DNA of 13,518 nt. Origin: Actinomycetes bacterium (GTDB lineage: Bacteria; Actinomycetota; CALGFH01). Below, one piece after another: positions 1-5,369 of this stretch. A program made the position numbers and the translations under genes. Below the pieces are notes generated by a model. It was not told where the DNA came from. It searched no databases and saw only the letters and a list, made by a program, of their open reading frames with translations. The DNA lies in contig JASLBL010000681.1 in the NCBI GenBank assembly GCA_030146615.1, positions 1 to 13,518 on the forward strand. Direction: 5' to 3'. The first letter of the stretch is position 1. Each line of letters starts with the position of its first letter.

Positions 1-115
1 GGCCGAGGCTGCCGATGGCGGTGGAGGCGGCGAGCAGCGGCAGGGCCGGCCGCGACCGCCCGGCCGGGAGGACGGGGGCGACGGGGCCGGAGCATGAAGT
101 AGTCATGGGCATCAT
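1..115 (-). CDS. Probable membrane transporter, N-terminal fragment (gene runs off left edge)
   Basis: An open minus-strand frame begins at a cluster of in-frame ATGs (first base 115, 112 or 106) and stays open to the window edge, giving about 35-38 residues. After a short polar leader rich in Pro and Ser comes a basic stretch (GRSRP) and then a hydrophobic run beginning LPLLAAS, as at the start of the first membrane helix of an MFS-type or related permease. No strong ribosome binding site precedes any of the ATGs. It is divergent from the Lrp/AsnC gene, an arrangement often seen when such a regulator controls an exporter; that link is inference. Too little sequence is visible to name the family, and the frame could be fortuitous in DNA this GC-rich. 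Confidence 0.45.
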   Translation of the reverse strand, partial: MMPMTTSCSGPVAPVLPAGRSRPALPLLAASTAIGSLG

Positions 116-137
116 GCTAGACAGGCCGAACCGCTCG

Positions 138-147
138 GAGAATACTC
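138..147. promoter_or_regulatory. AT-rich near-palindrome in the divergent intergenic region
   Basis: GAGAATACTC lies between the two divergent genes and matches its own reverse complement at 8 of 10 positions. It is one of the few A/T-rich spots in the region. On the minus strand it contains TATTCT (144-139), a reasonable -10 hexamer about 23 bases before the ATG at 115. On the plus strand it gives AATACT, about 50 bases before the Lrp start. Lrp/AsnC proteins often bind A/T-rich palindromes in their own promoters, so it may be an operator, a promoter or both. Only the sequence symmetry is seen directly. Confidence 0.3.
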
Positions 148-200
148 AAGGCAAGGCGTTGTCGCGTCTCCGCCAAGGATACGAAAGGAGTTGTGTGGCG

Positions 201-716
201 ATGGGTTCACGAATCGAAAGATCGCTCGATGCCACCGACTGGCGGATCCTGGAGGAGCTCCAGGCGGACGGCCGGCTGTCCTACAACCAGCTCGGCCGCC
301 GGGTCAGCCTGTCGCCGCCGGCGGTCGCCGAGCGGGTGCGGCGGCTCGAGGACCTCGGCGTGATCACCGGCTACCAGGCCCGGGTGGACCCGGCCAGGGC
401 CGGCCTGCCGCTGACCGCGTTCGTCCAGATGCGCTGCCGGCTCGACCGCTGCCTCCTCAAGACCAGCCAGGCCAGCGACTATCCCGAGATCGTCGAGATC
501 CACAAGCTGACCGGTGACTACTGCTCGATGCTCAAGGTCCGGGCGGCGTCCATGGACCACTTCGAGGGCCTGCTGGAGCGTGTCGGCCAGCACGGCGACA
601 TGCGCACCTCGATGGTGCTGTCCACCCAGTACGAGGGCCGCCCGGTCCAGCCCCAGCCCGACGAGTTCCTCCACGCCACCCGCTCCCAGGGATGGAGCCG
701 CCCCGAGCGGCCGTGA
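201..716 (+). CDS. Lrp/AsnC family transcriptional regulator
   Basis: A DNA-binding regulator of 171 residues, the usual size for the family. Residues 10-55 form the AsnC-type winged helix-turn-helix: LDATDWRILEEL, then LSYNQLGRRVSLSP and the recognition helix AVAERVRRLEDLGVI. Residues 70-147 form the RAM (ligand-binding and oligomerisation) domain, with the typical HKLTGDYCSMLKV strand and the STQYEGRPV ending. Such proteins sense amino acids or related small molecules and control transport or metabolism; the ligand cannot be read from sequence. ATG 201 is chosen because AAAGGAG (184-190) lies 10 bases upstream and the conserved fold starts here. GTG 195, six bases earlier, is the alternative. 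The open frame runs back to base 15, but that would cover the divergent gene. Probable target: itself and the divergent membrane gene (inference). Confidence 0.92.
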   Translation: MGSRIERSLDATDWRILEELQADGRLSYNQLGRRVSLSPPAVAERVRRLEDLGVITGYQARVDPARAGLPLTAFVQMRCRLDRCLLKTSQASDYPEIVEIHKLTGDYCSMLKVRAASMDHFEGLLERVGQHGDMRTSMVLSTQYEGRPVQPQPDEFLHATRSQGWSRPERP

Positions 717-753
717 CCGCCATGCCCGACGGGTTGTGCCAGCCGCGACGGTG

Positions 754-782
754 TGCAACCTGGGGCGCCCGCCGGCGTGTAT
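754..782 (+). promoter_or_regulatory. Candidate ECF-type promoter of the sigma factor operon
   Basis: TGCAACC (754-760) followed after 15 bases by CGTGTAT (776-782) resembles the AAC-containing -35 and CGT-containing -10 elements of ECF sigma factor promoters. Transcription would start near 788, about 10 bases before the ATG at 798. ECF sigma factors commonly transcribe their own gene, so this may be an autoregulatory promoter. It also argues against the upstream GTG at 753 as the start codon, since that GTG would lie before the transcript begins. The match is by eye. Confidence 0.5.
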
Positions 783-797
783 CTGCTGGCGCCCGGC

Positions 798-1310
798 ATG
801 GAGACGGAGGCGATGGCCCGCACCAGGAGCTTCGAGGAGTTCTACACCGGCGCCGTGGGGCGGCTGCTCGGGCAGCTGTTCGCCGTGACGGGCGATCTTC
901 ACGAGGCCGAGGAGATCGTCCAAGAGGCGTTCACGCGCGCCGCCGCCCGCTGGACGCGGCTGCGGGACTACGACGTGCCCGAGGCGTGGGTTCGCCGAGT
1001 GGCCATGAACCTTGCCGCCGACCGGGCGCGGGGTCGGCGACGGCAGATCAGGGCGATGGTCAAGCTCCGCCCGGCACCGGAGGTGCTGCCGGTGTCAGTC
1101 GAGGCGCTCGCGTCGGCCGAGGCGATGGTGACCCTGCCCATGCGGCAGCGGCAGGTGCTCGTGCTCCATTACCTCGTTGACCTGCCGGTCGACGACGTCG
1201 CCCGCACCCTGGGCATGCCCGACGGCACGGTCAAGAGCCTGCTCTCCCGGGGCCGCCAGGCGCTGGCGGCCAAGCTCGGCGAGGCCGAGGAGGTGCTCGA
1301 CCCCTCATGA
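798..1310 (+). CDS. ECF-type RNA polymerase sigma factor (sigma-70 family)
   Basis: A group IV sigma factor of 170 residues that directs RNA polymerase to a specific promoter set. Residues 11-85 are region 2: FEEFYTGAVGRLLGQL, then the core-binding and -10-recognition helix around DLHEAEEIVQEAFTRAA and the AWVRRVAMNLAADRARGR segment. Residues 112-162 are region 4: LPMRQRQVLVLHYL, the helix-turn-helix VDDVARTLGMPDGTVKSLLSRGR, and a basic end. There is no region 1.1 or 3, as expected for the ECF class. The start is uncertain. ATG 798 follows the candidate promoter closely; ATG 813 has GGAGG (806-810) but only two bases away; GTG 753 lies within the promoter. The stop overlaps the start of the next gene (ATGA), so the two are coexpressed. 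It resembles the SigE-like actinobacterial ECF group whose partner is a membrane protein. Confidence 0.9.
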   Translation: METEAMARTRSFEEFYTGAVGRLLGQLFAVTGDLHEAEEIVQEAFTRAAARWTRLRDYDVPEAWVRRVAMNLAADRARGRRRQIRAMVKLRPAPEVLPVSVEALASAEAMVTLPMRQRQVLVLHYLVDLPVDDVARTLGMPDGTVKSLLSRGRQALAAKLGEAEEVLDPS

Positions 1311-2161
1311 GCGATCTGCGGGAACGCCTCGAGGAGCTGGCCGATGTGGCAGCCCGTCACGGCCGCACTCCCGGACCGCAGGCGGCACTCCGCCGCGCCC
1401 GTCAGCGGCGGCTGTTGCGCCTTGGCGCGACCGCCGTGCTGCTGGCGGTCGTCCTGGTCGCGGCCGCCATCGGCGTGGATCGGCTCGCCGGTCCGGCGCC
1501 GCTCCTTCCGGCCGCGACCACCACTGCCTCTACCAGTCCTCCCGAGGACAGCACTCCCCCAGATGTCAGCATCTCCCCGGACCCGGGCGAGATCCAGCGA
1601 CCGGTCGGGTCACCTCCCGGCCGCGTGGGCGAGCAGATGGTCAGGGACGTGGCGACCATCGTGGCCGAGTGCCGGAACGGCGTACTCGATGAGCAGACGG
1701 TGCTGGTCGCCTGGGGCAGGGCTCACGGCCGGACCTGGCTGATCGCAGCCAACCCGCAACCGCCAGCGGAAGGACGGCTGTGCTGGGCCGACGGCCTGTT
1801 CGAGGCCAACGGCGGCGGCGGGATGAGCAACAACGGCGGGATGCCGCTCGGGGAGCTGCAGGCCAGCGGGAACTCCAACCTCCGCGACGGCGACCAGTAC
1901 TGGGGCTATGTCAACGGTGCTGTCACCAAGCGTGCCGCTCGGGTGCGGGTGCTGTTCGACCTGGGGATCCCGCCCCTCGATCTCGAGCCGATCCAGGCCG
2001 GGAACCGGTTCCCGGTGAACTTCTTCGCCGGCTTCTACCGCATGCCCGGCAAGGACGCACGGCCGGCCACCTGGCAGGTCGTCGGGGTCGTGGCCTACGA
2101 CGAGGCCGGCCGGAAGGTCGCCGAATGCCGGGTTGGGCGCGGGCCAGGCGTCAGCTGCTGA
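1307..2161 (+). CDS. Single-pass membrane protein, probable anti-sigma partner of the ECF factor
   Basis: 284 residues: a cytoplasmic segment (1-38) rich in Arg, Glu and Leu that could be a helix pair, one membrane helix (39-57, TAVLLAVVLVAAAIGV), a Pro/Ser/Thr-rich linker (62-105), then an outer domain of about 180 residues. Its ATG overlaps the sigma stop (ATGA), and GAGGAGGTG (1287-1295) lies inside the sigma gene, which indicates translational coupling. Coupling, topology and position support an anti-sigma factor holding the sigma at the membrane until an outside signal arrives. No zinc-binding HxxxCxxC (ZAS) motif is present in the cytoplasmic part. The outer domain has four Cys (122, 159, 274, 284) that could form two disulfides, and a Gly/Asn-rich turn (169-178). 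I do not recognise its fold, and the anti-sigma role is inferred from context. Confidence 0.8.
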   Translation: MSDLRERLEELADVAARHGRTPGPQAALRRARQRRLLRLGATAVLLAVVLVAAAIGVDRLAGPAPLLPAATTTASTSPPEDSTPPDVSISPDPGEIQRPVGSPPGRVGEQMVRDVATIVAECRNGVLDEQTVLVAWGRAHGRTWLIAANPQPPAEGRLCWADGLFEANGGGGMSNNGGMPLGELQASGNSNLRDGDQYWGYVNGAVTKRAARVRVLFDLGIPPLDLEPIQAGNRFPVNFFAGFYRMPGKDARPATWQVVGVVAYDEAGRKVAECRVGRGPGVSC

Positions 2162-2198
2162 GCCGGCGACGAGGCGACCCCTCCGGTGGGCGGCACGA

Positions 2199-2215
2199 CC
2201 TCCGCCTGGCGGAGG
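2199..2215. terminator. Short perfect hairpin after the sigma/anti-sigma operon
   Basis: CCTCCGC-CTG-GCGGAGG forms a 7-bp all-matched stem with a 3-base loop, about 38 bases after the stop of the putative anti-sigma gene. No T tract follows, so if it ends transcription it does so as a stem-only terminator of the kind proposed for high-GC bacteria. It also sits inside the extended reading frame from 2186, which is one reason for starting the next ORF at 2273. Confidence 0.4.
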
Positions 2216-2272
2216 AGGAAGGCCGGGCCCTGGGCCGAGGCGGTGTGGGCGGCCGGGCCGCATGATCGGGGT

Positions 2273-2605
2273 ATGACCACGGTCCCCGAGGAGCTGCCCG
2301 GGCGGGCTGGGCTGCTGGCCGCGCTCGGCGGCGGGTTCACGGCGGCGTCGCTGCTGCTCCACACGCCTCTGCGGGCCCCGCTGACCGCGGTCCTGGCCCC
2401 GCTGGGGCGGACCGCCCTGGGCGCCGGCATCCTGGCCGCCCAGGCCGTGCTCAGCCCGCTGTGGCTGCGCCGCTTCCGGTCCGGGCCCGGGAGGTGCGGG
2501 CCACGACCTGACGATGCGACGATCGCCGGGAGGGAGACCGGCGGCGGGAGGAGCCTGATGGGGTGGCTGCGGGACCGGCTGGCCCGCCTGGGCGCCCCCA
2601 GGTGA
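2273..2605 (+). CDS. Small hypothetical membrane-associated protein
   Basis: A 110-residue open frame. Residues 13-32 (GLLAALGGGFTAASLLLH region) and 48-66 (LGRTALGAGILAAQAVLSPL) are mildly hydrophobic and could be two short membrane or amphipathic helices. The rest is Arg/Gly-rich and looks disordered. ATG 2273 is preceded by CATGAT, six bases and then the ATG, which could be a -10 for a leaderless transcript; no good ribosome binding site is visible. Near its 3' end lies an in-frame ATG (2558) with a strong GGAGG site (2549-2553 region), encoding only 15 residues. Its stop overlaps GTG 2602 of the response-regulator remnant. I do not recognise the protein. It may itself be a decayed gene or a chance frame. 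Confidence 0.4.
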   Translation: MTTVPEELPGRAGLLAALGGGFTAASLLLHTPLRAPLTAVLAPLGRTALGAGILAAQAVLSPLWLRRFRSGPGRCGPRPDDATIAGRETGGGRSLMGWLRDRLARLGAPR

Positions 2606-2790
2606 CCCGGCGCCTCATCGCCGAGATCGGCCAGCAGCTGTCGGTCAGCCCCTCGACGGTCAGCCTCTTGGCCAAGCTCGGCAGCCGTGACCGGGTCCAG
2701 GCGGTCGTGTACGCCGACGAGCACGGCGTCGTGACCCCGGGTGAAGATGCCACCGGGCCGGGCGCCGACGGGGAGGAGGGTCGCCGGTGA
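2602..2790 (+). pseudogene. Remnant of a LuxR/NarL-family response regulator C-terminus
   Basis: The 62-residue frame starts VTRRLIAEI, which matches the linker just before the HTH in NarL-type regulators. It then passes directly to LSVSPSTVS and LLAKLGSRDRVQAVVYA, the recognition helix and last helix of the LuxR HTH. The conserved first half of the HTH (the usual LTxREREVLxLxAxGxSNxEIA block, roughly 30 residues) is missing, as are about five residues of the usual KTHVxx segment within the recognition region. The whole N-terminal receiver domain is also absent. What remains could not bind DNA as a normal HTH. The deletions kept the frame open. The frame starts at a GTG overlapping the previous stop and ends in a TGA overlapping the GTG start of the kinase gene, so translation through it may still feed the kinase. 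Family assignment is by recalled motif. Confidence 0.65.
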
Positions 2791-4760
2791 GGGTGCTCGC
2801 CATCGCCCTGACGGCGGTGCTGATCGTGCTCAGCGTGACCGCGATCGTGGGCGCGTTCGCCGTGCTCGCCCGGCGGCTGCTGGGGCTGCGGTTCGGGCTG
2901 GTGCGGCTGCTGCTGGCCGGGCTGGCCGGGTTCCTGGTCGCCGGGCCGATCGCCCAGTCGCTGGCCGGCAGCATGCCCGACGACGGAGGGGCCATCACCC
3001 CACTGTGGCTGCTCATCCTGGCCGGGGCCTGCGCCCTCGTGGTGGCCATGATCTTCCTGGTCGTGGCCGAGGCGCTCGTGCCGAGCGGGTCGCTGCCGGG
3101 GCCGCTGGAGCTGCGGCGGGCGCTGCGGGGGCGGGTCGCCAGGGCCCGTCGCTACTCCCAGATCAGCCGGATCGCGGTCCGCCACGGCCTCGGCCCCTAC
3201 CTCAGGGGCCGGCGGCGGGCCGAGCTGGACTCCCCGGTAGGGCGGGAGCGGCTGGCCCGCTCGGTGCGCCTCGCCCTCGAGGAGGCCGGGGTCACCTTCG
3301 TCAAGCTCGGCCAGGTCCTGTCCACCCGCCCAGACCTGCTCCCGGCCGAGTTCGTGGAGGAGCTTGGGCGGCTTACCGACCACGTCGCCCCGGCCCCCTG
3401 GGACCAGGTCGAGCAGGTGCTGACCGGCGAGCTGGGCCGGCCGGTCGCGGAGGTGTTCGCCTCCTTCGACCGCGAGCCGCTGGCCGCCGCCTCGGTCGCC
3501 CAGGTGCACGCGGCCCGGCTGCGGTCCGGGGAGGAGGTCGCGGTCAAGGTCCAGCGGCCCGGGATCGGGACGGTGGTCGAGCGCGACCTGGACATCGTGG
3601 CCCGCCTGGCCCGCTCCCTGGAGTCCCGTACCCGCTGGGCCCGGTCGCTGGGGGTCCGCGAGCTGGCCGCCGGGTTCGCCGACGCCGTCCGCGAGGAGCT
3701 GGACTTCCGCATCGAGGCGGCCAACATGGCCGGGGTGGCGGCGACCGCCGACGCCACGGTGCAAATCCCCGTCCCCCACCAGGCGCTGTGCGGCGAGCGG
3801 GTGCTGGTCATGCAGCGCCTGGACGGCACGCCGCTCAGCGCCGCCGGGCCGGCCCTGGCCGAACGCGGCCTCGACCGCCACGCCCTGGCCCGCCAGCTGC
3901 TGGCCTCGGTGCTGGCCCAGGTCATGCTGAGCGGGGTGTTCCACGCCGACCCGCACCCGGGCAACGTCCTGGTGCTGGCCGACGGGCGGCTGGGGCTGCT
4001 CGACTTCGGCTCGGTGGGCCGGCTCGACGGGTCGGTGCGGGCGGCCCTCCAGCGGCTGCTGCTGGCCATGGACCGCGGCGACCCGCTGGCGGCGAGCGAC
4101 GCCCTGCTCGAGGTCATGCTGCGACCCGACGAGGTCCAGACCGAGCGGCTGGAGCGGGCCCTCGGCCAGTTCATGGCCCGGTACCTGAGCGCTGGGGCCA
4201 GCCCCGCGGTCCGCATGTTCAGCGACCTGTTCCGGATCGTGACCGACTACGGGCTGTCGGTCCCGCCGGAGGTCGCGGCCACCTTCCGGGCCCTGGCCGT
4301 GCTGGAGGGCACACTCTCCCAGCTCGCTCCCGGGTTCGACCTGGTCGCCGAGGCCCGCGCCTTCGCCGCCGGCCAGGGGCCCGGCCAGATGCTGGACCCG
4401 GCCACCGCCCGGCAGCTGGCCACCGACGAGCTGACCACGCTGCTGCCGATGCTGCGCCGCCTGCCCCGCCGCCTTGAGCGGATCGCCAGCGCCGCCGAGC
4501 ACGGGCGGCTCAGCGTGCAGGTGCGCCTGTTCGCCGACCAGCGCGACCGCCGCCACCTCACCGGGCTGCTCCACCAGGTCCTGCTCACCATCCTGGCCGC
4601 CACCGCCGGGATCATGGCCGTGCTGCTGCTCGGCACCGCCGGCGGCCCCACCGTCACGGCCACGGTCAGCCTCTACCAGCTGCTGGGCTACAACCTGCTG
4701 GTCGTCTGCGCCATCCTCGCCCTCAGGGTCCTGGTCCTGATCTTCCGCCCGGAGCGCTGA
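2787..4760 (+). CDS. ABC1/AarF (UbiB-like) atypical kinase with N- and C-terminal membrane helices
   Basis: 657 residues. Family hallmarks are all present: the KxGQ motif (FVKLGQVLSTRPDLLP, K173, Q176), the Ala-rich nucleotide loop (AAASVAQVH, 233-241), the ATP-anchoring lysine VAVKVQRPG (K254), the EELDF glutamate (E303/E304), the catalytic loop HADPHPGN (D388, N393) and the metal-binding DFG (D406). Membrane helices are likely at 4-27, 38-60, 73-96, 597-617 and 630-652, so the kinase core lies between membrane segments. UbiB/ABC1 members bind ATP and support quinone or other isoprenoid-lipid metabolism at the membrane; the actinobacterial substrate is not established. The GTG 2787 start has GGGAGGAGGG (2771-2780) six bases upstream and overlaps the stop of the preceding remnant (GTGA). 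The 3' end overlaps the convergent SDR gene by 38 bp. It appears intact. Confidence 0.93.
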   Translation: MRVLAIALTAVLIVLSVTAIVGAFAVLARRLLGLRFGLVRLLLAGLAGFLVAGPIAQSLAGSMPDDGGAITPLWLLILAGACALVVAMIFLVVAEALVPSGSLPGPLELRRALRGRVARARRYSQISRIAVRHGLGPYLRGRRRAELDSPVGRERLARSVRLALEEAGVTFVKLGQVLSTRPDLLPAEFVEELGRLTDHVAPAPWDQVEQVLTGELGRPVAEVFASFDREPLAAASVAQVHAARLRSGEEVAVKVQRPGIGTVVERDLDIVARLARSLESRTRWARSLGVRELAAGFADAVREELDFRIEAANMAGVAATADATVQIPVPHQALCGERVLVMQRLDGTPLSAAGPALAERGLDRHALARQLLASVLAQVMLSGVFHADPHPGNVLVLADGRLGLLDFGSVGRLDGSVRAALQRLLLAMDRGDPLAASDALLEVMLRPDEVQTERLERALGQFMARYLSAGASPAVRMFSDLFRIVTDYGLSVPPEVAATFRALAVLEGTLSQLAPGFDLVAEARAFAAGQGPGQMLDPATARQLATDELTTLLPMLRRLPRRLERIASAAEHGRLSVQVRLFADQRDRRHLTGLLHQVLLTILAATAGIMAVLLLGTAGGPTVTATVSLYQLLGYNLLVVCAILALRVLVLIFRPER

Positions 4761-5352
4761 CCAAGGTGTCCCAGCCGTCGACGATGGTCAGGATCCCGCT
4801 GGGGGCCTCCAGGGCGCCGACCGTGCGCCGGGCCGCCTCGTCGACCTGGACGCGGGGCGGCGGGGGCAGGACCTGTGGAAAGTAGGTGCCGGGGCCGTAG
4901 AAGGTCCCGTAGCGGAGCACCACCCCGCCCGCCGCCAGCACCGACCGCTCCAGCTCCTCCTTGGGGACGGCGGCCTCGCCGTGCAGCTCCCAGGCCACAC
5001 TCTGGGCCAGGAACCGCCCGGCCCCGGCCGCCCGGGCGGCGGCGAGCAGGTTGCGCGTCCCCTCCCGCCGGATGCGGGCGTTGGCGGCCCGGAACTCGGG
5101 GATGGCCGACTGCTCGTCGGGGAGGTCGGTCAGCTGGTGCAGCACGACCTCGGGCCTGGCCGCGACCACGGCGGCGCGCAGCCCGGCCGCGTCGTACACG
5201 TCGCAGACCACCGCCTCGGCCCCGAGCGCCCGCAGCCCGGCCAGCTTCCCGGGCGACCGGGTCATCCCGGTCACCTGGTGCCCGTCGGCCACCAGCAGCG
5301 GCACCAGCCGGACCCCGATGACCCCAGTCGCCCCGGCCAGGAAGACCCGCAT
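4723..5352 (-). CDS. NAD(P)-binding SDR-like (epimerase/dehydratase family) protein
   Basis: 209 residues with a Rossmann dinucleotide-binding start, VFLAGATGVIG (G7, G10, G13), and an Arg in MTRSPGK (R32) that often favours NADP. Next come CDVYD (D51) after strand three, VVLHQLTDLPDE, the helix NARIRREGTRNLLAAA, and the AQSVAWELHG strand, where the Ser of extended SDRs falls (S118). RYGTFYGPGTYF (147-158) is the family substrate-loop motif. The classical YxxxK pair is not seen, so it may be an atypical SDR or a non-catalytic sensor. Classical epimerases run to about 300 residues; the segment after VDEAARRTVGALEAPSGILTIVD is replaced by a short Gly/Pro tail that overlaps the kinase gene. The ATG at 5352 has no clear ribosome binding site and may be leaderless. 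Divergent from the cyclase gene, only 17 bases away. Confidence 0.85.
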   Translation of the reverse strand: MRVFLAGATGVIGVRLVPLLVADGHQVTGMTRSPGKLAGLRALGAEAVVCDVYDAAGLRAAVVAARPEVVLHQLTDLPDEQSAIPEFRAANARIRREGTRNLLAAARAAGAGRFLAQSVAWELHGEAAVPKEELERSVLAAGGVVLRYGTFYGPGTYFPQVLPPPPRVQVDEAARRTVGALEAPSGILTIVDGWDTLVSAPGGRSGPGP

Positions 5353-5369
5353 CCCCGTACCGTAGTGCC
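5353..5369. promoter_or_regulatory. Probable bidirectional promoter giving two leaderless transcripts
   Basis: Only 17 bases separate two divergent ATGs. On the plus strand TACCGT (5358-5363) is followed by six bases and then ATG 5370. On the minus strand TACGGT (5364-5359) is followed by six bases and then ATG 5352. Both fit the TANNNT -10 consensus and predict transcription starting at or next to the A of each ATG. There is no room for, and no sign of, a ribosome binding site in either direction. The two -10 elements share five of their six base pairs, so polymerase can serve one gene at a time, linking their expression. Confidence 0.6.

Noticed and set aside
15..200. N-terminal extension of the Lrp regulator back to base 15
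   Set aside because: The extra 62 residues are Arg/Gly-rich without family similarity, cover the divergent gene and intergenic region, and lie upstream of the AAAGGAG site at 184-190.
2186..2272. GTG 2186 as the start of the small hypothetical protein
   Set aside because: The extra residues look like noise, and the region contains the terminator-like hairpin at 2199-2215 following the previous operon.
2451..4574. A 707-codon open frame on the minus strand opposite the ABC1 kinase gene
   Set aside because: It is a Gln/Gly/His/Pro-rich shadow produced by GC-rich codons of the kinase, has no family motifs, and the plus-strand protein carries every kinase hallmark.
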